A stretch of DNA of 64,000 bases, from positions 1 through 64,000 of the forward strand of contig JARGOL010000007.1 in NCBI GenBank assembly GCA_029212745.1. The letters are read 5' to 3'. This stretch comes from Alcanivoracaceae bacterium. GTDB lineage: Bacteria; Pseudomonadota; Gammaproteobacteria; Pseudomonadales; Alcanivoracaceae. Position 1 is the stretch's first letter. Every line of letters starts with the position of its first letter. Under the pieces are notes generated by a model that worked only from the letters and a program-made list of their open reading frames with translations, had not been told where the DNA came from and did not search any database. The position numbers and the translations under genes are program-made. This document shows, in pieces, positions 43,404-52,530 of this stretch.

Positions 43404-45307
43404 CCAGACAGGTTTTGCTTCATACGTTCTTTCACCGCGCGGTGCTGCAGGTCGCCAAGGGCCGCCCAGCACTCGGCTGTGAAGAACTGCAGGCGCTCGC
43501 GGGTTTGTTGTACCTGTGTCAGCGCCAACCCCTCGATGACCCGCTGCAGTCGCGCCAGCAGCTGCCTGCCGCGCTGGTCCAGGGCACCCAGTTCGTTGTG
43601 CAGCCCGGCCAGAGCATGCCCCAGGTCAGTGACCCGGGAAATATCGCCTTCGGTAAGCCGTTTCACGTTCTCGCGCAACAGCAATGAACGTGCCAGCTCG
43701 TCGTCCAGCGCCTGCAGGCGCCGCTCATATTGCCAACGTCGCGGCTCGATACGGGACAGCACCTGCCATGTCACCAGCCCCTGGTAAAGCGCAAGCTGGT
43801 CCGCCTTTTCCGCCGGCAGCTTGCCTTCCCTCTTCCCGGCTTTCTCCCGGGCCAGTGCCAACTGCTCCAGCCACTGGCGCTCCTGTGGCAACGCCAGCAC
43901 CTTGGCGTTCATGTCCTGGTAGGCCCTTGCCAGCCTTTCGCGCAGTGACTGCAGTGCCTGCTCGCTGCCGTGTGCATTGACCTCTGCCAGCAGCGCAAGG
44001 GCATCAGGGATATCGGAGCGGTGCTTGCGGATGTGCGCCGCCAGCAATTGGTCAAGGGCCGGAAGGCGCTGACTCCAACGTTGCACCAGGTGCACCTGTC
44101 GCTGCTGCTCATGATAGGCACGCCAGTACTTCTGGAAGGCATGACTGGCAAACAACGAACGGAAAGTGGCAAAACTGTCCACCCGTGCTGGCTCGAAAAC
44201 AGGCAGCGGGTCCATTGCCGTGGACCAATGTCCGTCGCCGACCAGCTGCTGAAACCATTCACCGGAACGGATTTTCTGGTCCAGGGCCGAAAGGTAGGAA
44301 AAGTGATCCGTATAGGCACGAATGGACGCGCGATAGGCATCCCGGGCCCGCGGCAGGTCATTCAGTTTCTCGTACAGGAAAGGCAGCGCGAGTCCCGCCT
44401 CCTGCGCTTCCTCGAATTGCATGGACCGTTTGCTCAATGCCTGCAGTGAAGAAAGCGCCGTACGCGGCGAGTCACCTGCCAGCCAGGCCCTGCCATGAAG
44501 CAGCAGTGCCATTTCACTGTAGGGCCCGTCCAGGCGTGCGGCGCCCAGCAGGTGACGGGCACGCTCGCCCTGGCCGGTGCGCAGGTAATGGACACCCAGC
44601 GCCAGCATTGCCTTGTCCTTGAGGGCGTTTATCTCGGCATCACCCGGCGGCAGGTTGACCAGTTCCCAGAGCAGCCGGGTGCCCTGCTCACCCTCGCCCG
44701 CGTTGATGCGACTGACTGCCAGGTTATAGCGCAGGTACGCACTGACCGTGCCGGTCTCCAGGGCATCCAGTGTTTCGCGGGTATCCGCATAGCGGCCCAG
44801 CTTCATCAGGACACGCGTGCGCAGCGTCAGGAAATGTTGCTGCAGGTCATCCGGGGCGGATACAACCCGGGCATCCAGGATATCCAGGGCTTTCTGGTAC
44901 TGACCACGGCGATAATAGATATCCGCCAGGTAGATCCATATGCGATTCGCCAGCGACTGGTCCACGGCTTCAGCCAGCAACGTATCGAACAGCCGCTCGG
45001 CTTCGCCTGGCATGGCGTAGTCCGCATACAGGGCGCCCAGAAGCACGCGTGCGCGTTCTGACTGCTGTGGCAGCGCACCGCGATCAAGGGCCACGAGGAT
45101 GGCACTCATGGCGGCAAAGTTCTGCCGTTGGTAATAGTAGTAAAGGATGTCGCCGTAGGCGGGGTCTGTCACAGGGTGAGGGCGATCAATACGGTAAGCC
45201 CGCTCTGATCCGTCGTCCGCTATTGCCGGGACAACCTGGAGAAGGGCCAGCAAGGCGAGCCGTGCGCGCCATGACCAGATGCCGGCAACGGTTTTCTTCA
45301 CTGCCAC
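43373..45307 (-). CDS. Periplasmic TPR-repeat protein
   Basis: A 644-residue protein with a signal peptide (LALLALLQVVPAIA). Residues ~45-330 are TPR-like helical pairs (IYLADIYYRRGQYQKALDIL, LGVHYLRTGQGERARHLLG). The C-terminal third is charged, helical and probably coiled-coil. The start is uncertain: GTG at 45307 or GTG at 45301, the latter overlapping the upstream stop by 4 nt. Co-translated with the small periplasmic protein before it. Function not recognised. Confidence 0.75.
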   Translation of the reverse strand: MAVKKTVAGIWSWRARLALLALLQVVPAIADDGSERAYRIDRPHPVTDPAYGDILYYYYQRQNFAAMSAILVALDRGALPQQSERARVLLGALYADYAMPGEAERLFDTLLAEAVDQSLANRIWIYLADIYYRRGQYQKALDILDARVVSAPDDLQQHFLTLRTRVLMKLGRYADTRETLDALETGTVSAYLRYNLAVSRINAGEGEQGTRLLWELVNLPPGDAEINALKDKAMLALGVHYLRTGQGERARHLLGAARLDGPYSEMALLLHGRAWLAGDSPRTALSSLQALSKRSMQFEEAQEAGLALPFLYEKLNDLPRARDAYRASIRAYTDHFSYLSALDQKIRSGEWFQQLVGDGHWSTAMDPLPVFEPARVDSFATFRSLFASHAFQKYWRAYHEQQRQVHLVQRWSQRLPALDQLLAAHIRKHRSDIPDALALLAEVNAHGSEQALQSLRERLARAYQDMNAKVLALPQERQWLEQLALAREKAGKREGKLPAEKADQLALYQGLVTWQVLSRIEPRRWQYERRLQALDDELARSLLLRENVKRLTEGDISRVTDLGHALAGLHNELGALDQRGRQLLARLQRVIEGLALTQVQQTRERLQFFTAECWAALGDLQHRAVKERMKQNLSGQAPGSKSSE

Positions 45308-45801
45308 TGGCGGAACTCGAGCAGCGCTTGCTGTGAGGCCGTGTCATCTTTCAGTGTCAACTGGATGAAAAGCCGCCCGCTGCCCTTGTCAAAATTCAGG
45401 GTCCCTGCCCGCCGGTAGGGCCGGCCATTGGGACCAAGGCCGGTCACGAAAACGGTCAGTTCATGCTCACCATCCTTCACGTTGGCGGTGTGGACTTTCT
45501 GGATCGCGCCTGCCTTGAGGGCCTTCACTTCCTTTTCGGTGTACAGGTAACTGTCCACCGTCTCGCCGTCCAGTTTGATGGTGATGGAATCGGGCGTGAA
45601 AAAGCGCCCCACATCCAGACCGACAAAAACTGTGACCTGGGTGTCGGCAGGGAAAAGCAGTTCCTCCTCCATCAGCAACAGCCGCTTGTTGATCTCAAGG
45701 AGATCCTTGCGATAGGTGGCCATGTCCTCATCGAGGGAGGCTGCCATCATCGGCCCCGCCAGAAGCAGCATCAGGCATGCAGACAGAAGGTTCCGTTTCA
45801 T
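45298..45801 (-). CDS. Secreted beta-sandwich-like protein of unknown function
   Basis: A 167-residue protein with a signal peptide (LLSACLMLLLAGPMMA). After a short helical stretch (RKDLLEINKRLLLMEEELL) it is strand-rich (VTVFVGLDVGRFF, HELTVFVTGLGPNG), suggesting a beta-sandwich. GGAG 7 nt before the ATG at 45801 fixes the start. It overlaps the TPR gene start by up to 10 nt, so the two products probably interact. Not recognised as a named family. Confidence 0.7.
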   Translation of the reverse strand: MKRNLLSACLMLLLAGPMMAASLDEDMATYRKDLLEINKRLLLMEEELLFPADTQVTVFVGLDVGRFFTPDSITIKLDGETVDSYLYTEKEVKALKAGAIQKVHTANVKDGEHELTVFVTGLGPNGRPYRRAGTLNFDKGSGRLFIQLTLKDDTASQQALLEFRQWQ

Positions 45802-46011
45802 TGATCCACTCCATGATCCCTGCGCCGGGCGGCCAGGCTGGCTGGCACCGGGATTCGTATCAAACAGGATGAAAAATATCACACTCCTGCGCGCCGTGGG
45901 GCCACCGAAGTCACAGACTCTGCAGTCAGTCACAGGCCGCCATCACCAGTGTCAGGAAATTTGACAGCGCCTTTCACCTGCCATTTTCACGGCAGCCGTC
46001 ATGCTCCTTTC

Positions 46012-46776
46012 ATGAACGCGCCCGAATCCCCATCCGATACCTGCCTGGTCACCGGTGCAAGCAGCGGTATCGGACTCGCCATATGCAACGAGCTGCTCGC
46101 CACCACCACCCTGTCGGTGCTGGCCGTGAGCCGTGGCGCACAATCCTGTGATGCCCTGGACCAACTGTCAGCGCGATTCCCGGGCCGGCTCAGCGCCTTG
46201 AACTGTGATCTTTGCAGCGATTCGCACCGCCAGGCCCTGGGTGAAAACATCGCTGCCGGCAATCTGGTCCGTGTCATCAATTGCGCAGGACTGCTTCACG
46301 ACCATGACAGGGCACTGTGGCCGGAGAAACGTATCGAAGACGTCACCGCTGAGGGGCTTCATTCCCTGTTTTCTGTCAACGCTTACATGCCAATACTGTT
46401 GGCCCGGGACATGCTGGCGCTCATGCCAAAGGACCGTCCCTGTCTGTTTGCCAGCCTCTCTGCACGGGTAGGCAGCATTGGTGACAATGGCCTGGGTGGA
46501 TGGTACGCCTACCGGGCAGCCAAGGCAGCGCAAAACCAGTTGCTTAAAACATTCGCGATCGAAATGGGGCGGCGGCGTCCCAACCTGTGCGTGCTGATGC
46601 TGCACCCCGGCACCACGGACACCCCCCTTTCCGCGCCGTTCCAGAAAAATGTCAGCAAAGAAAAGCTGTTTCCCGCCCACCGTGTTGCTCGCGCCCTGCT
46701 GGGATTGATGGATGCTGCGACACCCGGGGACAGCGGGCGATTCCTGGCCTGGGACGGACAGGACATTCCCTGGTAA
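46012..46776 (+). CDS. Short-chain dehydrogenase/reductase
   Basis: A 254-residue SDR. The NAD(P)-binding TGASSGIG motif (14-21), INCAG in the central strand, catalytic Ser in FASLSARVG and the YRAAK Tyr-Lys pair are present; the LMLHPGTTDTPLS loop is of the CsgA/C-factor kind. The substrate is not predictable. The start at 46012 keeps the motif at the usual distance; no good Shine-Dalgarno was seen. It converges on the CHASE-GGDEF gene. Confidence 0.85.
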   Translation: MNAPESPSDTCLVTGASSGIGLAICNELLATTTLSVLAVSRGAQSCDALDQLSARFPGRLSALNCDLCSDSHRQALGENIAAGNLVRVINCAGLLHDHDRALWPEKRIEDVTAEGLHSLFSVNAYMPILLARDMLALMPKDRPCLFASLSARVGSIGDNGLGGWYAYRAAKAAQNQLLKTFAIEMGRRRPNLCVLMLHPGTTDTPLSAPFQKNVSKEKLFPAHRVARALLGLMDAATPGDSGRFLAWDGQDIPW

Positions 46777-46782
46777 CGGCAA

Positions 46783-48405
46783 TCAGCCGCTCTCGGCCAA
46801 AGGTGTGGAGAGGTCAGCCATGTTCACCCGGTTGCGGCCGCCCCGCTTGGCGGCGTAGAGGGCCTCGTCCGTGCGTTTCACCAGCACCCGGGGCTCGATG
46901 CCCGTAGCAGGCGTCACGGTCCCCAGGCCAGCACTGACAGTGACCGACACTTCCCCACCATCACCCAGGGGCAACGACAGACCGGCGATGTGACGCCGGA
47001 ACATTTCCACCTTGTCGACAACCTCCGGGCCGGTGTGGGGCATGATCACGGCGAATTCCTCACCGCCATAGCGGGCCACCAGGTCAGCCGGCCGCCGGAA
47101 CGTGGCAGCCAGTTCCCGCGCCAGTTCCCGCAACACCCGGTCACCGGCCTCATGACCATACTGGTCGTTGATGCGCTTGAAAAAGTCCACATCCAGCAAC
47201 ATCAATGTCAGAGGCTGCTTGTCCCGCATCGCGCGCTGCCATTCCTGGGCCAGGTAGTCATCAAACGCCCGCCGGTTGCTCAGGCGGGTGAGTGGATCCG
47301 TCACGCTCATCTGTGCCAGGCGCTGGTTGGCTTCACGCAGTTCCGCCGTGCGCTCATCCACCAGTTCAGCCACCAGTTCGCCACGGCGCTGCAGCAGCAA
47401 CAGGTACCCGCACACGATCACTACCATCAGCGTGCCTACCAGCGCAGACGCCCAGGGCAGGACAGACAACTGCGCCTGCAGATACTGTGACGACGGTGAC
47501 ATGGTCAGCCGCCAACTGCGCCCGGCCACGTCCGGCACCGGTACCGAATACAGGGGGTGATCGCCATGCTTGCCAACAGTGGCCAGCTGCAGGGGGCGCT
47601 GCGGGTCAGTGATATCCTCGATGGTCAGGAATGTATAGAGACGCTTCTGCGGTGCAATGCGACTGGCAAGCGCTCGCGCCTCCACCACTGCGGCCACGTA
47701 ACCGGTCAGTGCGGTTTCGCGCCCCTCACGCGTGTCCGGCCGGCCGAAATACACCGGCACAACCATGACCACGCCAGTTCCGCGGCGGGTGCGCAGCGCC
47801 AGTTCAACCGGCTCCGTTGCCACCAGATTGCCGCTGCGGGCAGCCCGTTGCAGCGCCTCAAGGCGGCGTGGATCGGAAGCCATGTCGACGCCCACAGCGC
47901 GCAGGTTGGTAAAACGCGGATAGACATAACTGACCGGGAAATAGGCCTGCCGTTCCGCGGCGGCGACCTCCCGGTCCGGCAGCGAAAAGTCGCGGATCCG
48001 GTAGCCCTCCAGATAGCGCTGCTGGCTGCGCTCATGGGCCACCCGTGCCGACAGTGGCACCTTGGGTATCCACTCCAGGGACAGGATATCGGGATTTCTC
48101 GCCAGCACGGCGGCGGCCACGTCCTCGAACACAAGCACGGGCAGGGAGTCCACGTAGCGCACCACTTCACGCAGGGTATAAAGCCCTTCGACGCCGGAAA
48201 GAAGCTCGCGCTGCAGGGCCTGGGCACGCACCTCGACGGAACGCTCGAAAGCACGGGACGCGGACTGGTGCTCGAGGTGATAGAGCCAGCCGGAAACAGT
48301 GGCAGTAATCAGCAGGCCAGCCACCGCCAACAGCGCGATAATGCTCCGCGACTGCAGCTGGCGTAGCAGCCATTGCGCTGTCTGACCGCCGTTCTCCCTC
48401 AGCAC
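46783..48405 (-). CDS. CHASE-domain diguanylate cyclase
   Basis: A 540-residue inner-membrane protein. TM1 (~20-40), periplasmic CHASE domain (~45-300, with LSLEWIPKVPLSARVAHE), TM2 (~318-340, MVVIVCGYLLLLQ), short coiled coil, then GGDEF (~380-540) with an RYGGEEF active site and LMLLDVDFFKRINDQYGHEAG. An RPAD I-site before GGEEF allows product inhibition. It makes c-di-GMP in response to an extracellular signal. The GTG at 48405 is chosen because AGGAGG sits 5 nt upstream; an ATG at 48462 is the alternative. Confidence 0.92.
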   Translation of the reverse strand: MLRENGGQTAQWLLRQLQSRSIIALLAVAGLLITATVSGWLYHLEHQSASRAFERSVEVRAQALQRELLSGVEGLYTLREVVRYVDSLPVLVFEDVAAAVLARNPDILSLEWIPKVPLSARVAHERSQQRYLEGYRIRDFSLPDREVAAAERQAYFPVSYVYPRFTNLRAVGVDMASDPRRLEALQRAARSGNLVATEPVELALRTRRGTGVVMVVPVYFGRPDTREGRETALTGYVAAVVEARALASRIAPQKRLYTFLTIEDITDPQRPLQLATVGKHGDHPLYSVPVPDVAGRSWRLTMSPSSQYLQAQLSVLPWASALVGTLMVVIVCGYLLLLQRRGELVAELVDERTAELREANQRLAQMSVTDPLTRLSNRRAFDDYLAQEWQRAMRDKQPLTLMLLDVDFFKRINDQYGHEAGDRVLRELARELAATFRRPADLVARYGGEEFAVIMPHTGPEVVDKVEMFRRHIAGLSLPLGDGGEVSVTVSAGLGTVTPATGIEPRVLVKRTDEALYAAKRGGRNRVNMADLSTPLAESG

Positions 48406-48578
48406 CCTTTCCTCCTGACCGGTCAGCCCCGAACTGGGACCGTGGCGATGGCAATATGCCATAGCCACCCCCGTTTTTCCCTTAAATGCGCGCTATTGTC
48501 CGGCACTCCTGTCCATCATGGGCAGGGCCGGCGGCTTGCTTTAGAATCGCCGGAAAGCCGCTGACACGAGCCCGCCCG

Positions 48579-49535
48579 ATGAGCACCTCCCGACTGGATC
48601 ACGCGCACAACCCCGGCACCGGCCAGCGCCTGCTGGCGGCTACACTGCGCCAGACCATGCGCCTGCTGATGAAGCCGGTATTTCACCCGCGCGTGCCGGT
48701 ATCCGTGCTCAGGCCAGGACTGACTGCACTGGCATCAGTCAGCCGCCCGGCTGCCGGCGTCGAGCGCACCGCACAAGCGCTGGGCGGTGTCAGCGCGGAA
48801 CGCCACGACCCGTCCACGGGGCCGGGCAGTCGGGCAATCCTCTATTTTCACGGTGGCGCCTACTGCGTCGGCTCGCCGCGCACCCACCGTGGGCTGGCCT
48901 CACACCTGGCTGCCGCCAGCGACGCCACTGTCTGGGTGCCTGATTACGCCCTGGCGCCGGAAGCCCCCTTCCCCGCCGCCCTGGACGATGCAGTGGCCTG
49001 CTACCGGGACCTGGTCGACAAGGGCCATGCCCCCGCCGACATCAGCATCGCCGGCGACTCCGCCGGTGGCGGACTGGCCCTGGCGCTGGCCATGCGCCTG
49101 CGCGATGACGGTGAGCCGATGCCATCACGGATGATGTTGATCTCCCCCTGGGCCGACCTGACCAACGCCGGCCAGCACGCCGCCACCCAGGTCCGGGGCG
49201 AAGTCATGCTGTCCTGGGGACAACTGGAGAAATCCGCCGACCTCTATGCGCACGAACGTCAACAGGAGCCCTACGTGTCTCCCCTGCTGGGTGATCTCCA
49301 CGGCTTGCCCCCCTGCCTGATTGTGGTGGGCACGCGGGAAATCCTGCTATCCGACAGCGAGCGACTGCTGGATGCCTTCGAGACGGCGGGCGCGGAGGCC
49401 CATCTGGTGGTCTACGAAGGCCTGTGGCACGTCTTCCCGGCACACGCCGGCATGCTGGACAGCGCTGACGACGCCATCGCCCGCCTTGCCGCTTTCAGCA
49501 GGGGCCAGCATTTCCCGCCGGAAGCCGCCGACTGA
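48579..49535 (+). CDS. HSL-family alpha/beta-hydrolase (esterase)
   Basis: A 318-residue esterase of the hormone-sensitive lipase family: oxyanion-hole LYFHGGAYCVGS, nucleophile elbow GDSAGGG, Asp in the VGTREILLSDSE region and His in YEGLWHVFPAHAG. Cytoplasmic; hydrolyses short-chain esters. The start at 48579 is the first ATG keeping a normal N-terminus; the Shine-Dalgarno is weak. Divergent from the CHASE-GGDEF gene. Confidence 0.9.
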   Translation: MSTSRLDHAHNPGTGQRLLAATLRQTMRLLMKPVFHPRVPVSVLRPGLTALASVSRPAAGVERTAQALGGVSAERHDPSTGPGSRAILYFHGGAYCVGSPRTHRGLASHLAAASDATVWVPDYALAPEAPFPAALDDAVACYRDLVDKGHAPADISIAGDSAGGGLALALAMRLRDDGEPMPSRMMLISPWADLTNAGQHAATQVRGEVMLSWGQLEKSADLYAHERQQEPYVSPLLGDLHGLPPCLIVVGTREILLSDSERLLDAFETAGAEAHLVVYEGLWHVFPAHAGMLDSADDAIARLAAFSRGQHFPPEAAD

Positions 49536-49556
49536 CGGGCCCATGGGGCCCGGCGC

Positions 49557-50045
<489 letters not shown>

Positions 50046-50077
50046 TCAATACCGGAATTGACGCATTGCTGGAGCCT

Positions 50078-50947
50078 ATGGCCACCCTGTTTGTGGAAAA
50101 TCTTACTGTGCTGGACTTTTCCTACCTGCACGCCAAGCGTGGCATGGTGGGCGAGTCCTGGGTCGTTGATCTGGAGCTCTCCGGCGAGCTCGACCAGCAA
50201 AGCATGGTGCTGGATTTCGGCCGCATCAAGAAGGCGGTCAAGAAAGCCCTGGACGAAACGGCCGATCATAAGCTGCTGGTTCCCGCCGAGGCAGACAACC
50301 TGGAAATCAGTCATCCGGAAGAGGGGCGCCTGACAGTCACATGGCGCTATGCCGCCGGCGAGATCCAGATGCGGGCACCTGTCTGCAGTGTGCTCTCGGT
50401 GCCGGGCGTGGAGCTCAGCAAAGGGGCTCTGACCCTTTACCTGATGGACGTTGTCCGTGACGCTGTGCCCGACTCGGTGGGCGAAGTGCTGGTCACCCTG
50501 CGCGAGGAGGAGACCGGGACGGCGCCGTTCTACCACTACTCCCATGGCCTCAAGAAACATGATGGCAACTGCCAGCGCATCGCCCATGGCCATCGGTCCC
50601 GTATCGAGATTTTCGAGAATGGCCGGCGTAGTCGTTATTGGGAAAAGCTGTGGGCCGATCGCTGGGAAGACATCTACCTGGGCACCGAGGAAGACCTGGA
50701 CGGCACCTACTTCATTGAGGATATCCCTCACCACCGTTTCATCTACCAGGCAGCGCAGGGCCGCTTCGAACTGCTGATACCTGAAGATCACTGCTACCTG
50801 ATCGACACGGACTCAACCGTGGAATGCCTGGCGGCACATATCGCCAGCGAACTCGAGCGTGAGGCACCGGGCAAGCACTTCCGCGTGCGCGCCTTCGAAG
50901 GGGTAGGCAAGGGTGCCGTGGCCGAAGCCGGCCAGATGCGCGTCTGA
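50078..50947 (+). CDS. Tandem 6-carboxytetrahydropterin synthase-like (QueD/PTPS) protein
   Basis: A 289-residue two-T-fold protein. The first half keeps FSYLHAKRG, MVLDFGRIK and DHKLLVP but lacks the Cys and the HGH zinc pair. The second half has YHYSHGLKKH, C..IAHGHRS (Cys and HGH) but lacks the MVLDF strand. Each half thus carries complementary motifs of one QueD active site, which makes 6-carboxytetrahydropterin for queuosine or deazapurines. The start at 50078 has GGAG upstream; an in-frame ATG at 50039 is possible. No other que genes are adjacent. Confidence 0.8.
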   Translation: MATLFVENLTVLDFSYLHAKRGMVGESWVVDLELSGELDQQSMVLDFGRIKKAVKKALDETADHKLLVPAEADNLEISHPEEGRLTVTWRYAAGEIQMRAPVCSVLSVPGVELSKGALTLYLMDVVRDAVPDSVGEVLVTLREEETGTAPFYHYSHGLKKHDGNCQRIAHGHRSRIEIFENGRRSRYWEKLWADRWEDIYLGTEEDLDGTYFIEDIPHHRFIYQAAQGRFELLIPEDHCYLIDTDSTVECLAAHIASELEREAPGKHFRVRAFEGVGKGAVAEAGQMRV

Positions 50948-50952
50948 CACCT

Positions 50953-51912
50953 TCATGCGTCGTCGCTGGCCAGGCTGGCTATCTTCTCCGACTCTTCCTG
51001 TATCAGCTTGCGCAGCCACCGGTGCGCCACGTTGTGGTGCAGTAACGGCGACCAGGCCATTTTCAGTTCGAACTCGGGGATATCAAACGGCGGGTCCTTG
51101 ATCACCAGCGCCGGATTTTCCGCCTGCATTCTCGCCACGCGACTGGGCAACGTGGCCACCAGGTCGTTGTTGAGCGCCAGTAGCGCGGGCATCTGGTAGT
51201 GACGGGTGAAGATGGATATCTTGCGGCTTTTACCAAGCCGCATCAGCGCCTGGTCAATCCAGCCAAGCCCGCCAAGCTTTTCCGGATTCATGCCAAACCC
51301 GGCACCGAACCCGGTCTTTGACACCCAGATATGCTGGGCCGACAGATAAGCCGGCAGGTCGAAGTTGCCGGCAATGGGGTTCTGCCGGTTGAGCAGGCAG
51401 GAGAAAGAGTCTTCCCACAGTGTCACCTGATGGAACGACTGGGGAATTTCGTTGAACCGGTTGATTGCCATGTCCACCCGGCCCTGCTCCATATCCGCAT
51501 AGCTGACGTCAGAGGGTGTCAGGAAATCGAGCACCAGACTGGGGGCCTCTTCCCGCAGGCGCCGCACGATATGGGGCACCAGTGTTGCCTCGGCATAGTC
51601 ACTGGTCATGATGCGAAAAACACGACGGCTCTCTTCCGGACGAAACACCTCATCAGGGGTCAGCATGGCCTCGGTCTGGGCCAGCACCTGGCGCACCAGC
51701 GGCTGCAATTCCAGGGCACGCTCTGACGCGGTCATGCCATCACTGGTGCGGATCAACAGCGGATCGTTGAACAGTTCCCGCAGCCGGCGCAGGCCATTAC
51801 TCATCGCGGGCTGTGTGATACCCAGCTGTTCAGCGGCGCGGGTTACGTTCTGCTCGCGCAACAGGACATCCAGGTACTTCAGCAGATTGAGGTCCACACG
51901 GGCGATATTCAC
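50953..51912 (-). CDS. LysR-family transcriptional regulator
   Basis: A 319-residue regulator. Residues ~7-66 form the winged helix (NVTRAAEQLGITQPAMSNGLRRLRE split across the recognition helix), followed by a periplasmic-binding-like effector domain. The NodD-type start VNIARVDLNLLKYLDVLLRE is typical. GTG at 51912 with GGAG 6 nt upstream was chosen; longer in-frame codons extend into the intergenic region. The target genes are not evident; the divergent Arc-like gene is 224 bp away. Confidence 0.9.
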   Translation of the reverse strand: MNIARVDLNLLKYLDVLLREQNVTRAAEQLGITQPAMSNGLRRLRELFNDPLLIRTSDGMTASERALELQPLVRQVLAQTEAMLTPDEVFRPEESRRVFRIMTSDYAEATLVPHIVRRLREEAPSLVLDFLTPSDVSYADMEQGRVDMAINRFNEIPQSFHQVTLWEDSFSCLLNRQNPIAGNFDLPAYLSAQHIWVSKTGFGAGFGMNPEKLGGLGWIDQALMRLGKSRKISIFTRHYQMPALLALNNDLVATLPSRVARMQAENPALVIKDPPFDIPEFELKMAWSPLLHHNVAHRWLRKLIQEESEKIASLASDDA

Positions 51913-52136
51913 AGATTTCTCCGTCCACAGGCCTGCATTTGGCGAACAGGGTCTGCAGTATGCCATGAACCGCCGCTGGCCCGGCATTCCATCCCCTGGA
52001 AGGCCCCGCTTACCGTCCCTCCCTTGACCCCGCGGTGCAGGCGTCGTTTACTGGGACGCTCGCGCTGGGCAGAGTATGAACGGCGCCAAATGATTGATAT
52101 CAAAACAATATCATGTTGCCAGTGGAGGGTACGCCC

Positions 52137-52457
52137 GTGATAACCAAGAAGCACGCCTCACCCAGCAAGCAGGAAGTGGAGAAGTTCGTCGTCCGACTGC
52201 CCAAGGGCATGCGCGACCGTATTGCAGAGGTGTCACGCCTGAGCCGCCGAAGCATGAATTCGGAGATCGTGGCGCGCCTTGAGGACAGCCTCGGGGAAAG
52301 CTGGAATGAAAGCACCCCGGCAGCCCAGTCCGCCAGTCCGATACTGCGTGCTGTGGAAACGGCGGCGCAAAGCGGTGACCAGGAGAGCCTGCTGCTTGAC
52401 GCCTTCCGACGCATGGATGAGGACAAGCGTGCTGCCCTGCTGGCACTGTTGCGCTGA
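52137..52457 (+). CDS. Arc-like ribbon-helix-helix DNA-binding protein
   Basis: A 106-residue protein. Residues ~15-52 match the Arc repressor fold: [20 protein letters not shown] strand-helix and [15 protein letters not shown] helix. A C-terminal helical tail ends in [13 protein letters not shown]. The GTG at 52137 is chosen because GGAGGG lies 7 nt upstream; an ATG at 52113 would put the Shine-Dalgarno inside the gene. It is followed 73 bp later by the CqsS-like kinase and could regulate that locus (inference). Confidence 0.83.
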   Translation: MITKKHASPSKQEVEKFVVRLPKGMRDRIAEVSRLSRRSMNSEIVARLEDSLGESWNESTPAAQSASPILRAVETAAQSGDQESLLLDAFRRMDEDKRAALLALLR

Positions 52458-52530
52458 CAGCCACCCAGCCGGCCATCCCGCTTTCGCCAGGCAGCCCGGA
52501 AACGCCTGAACCAACGCCCCGGACAGATAC

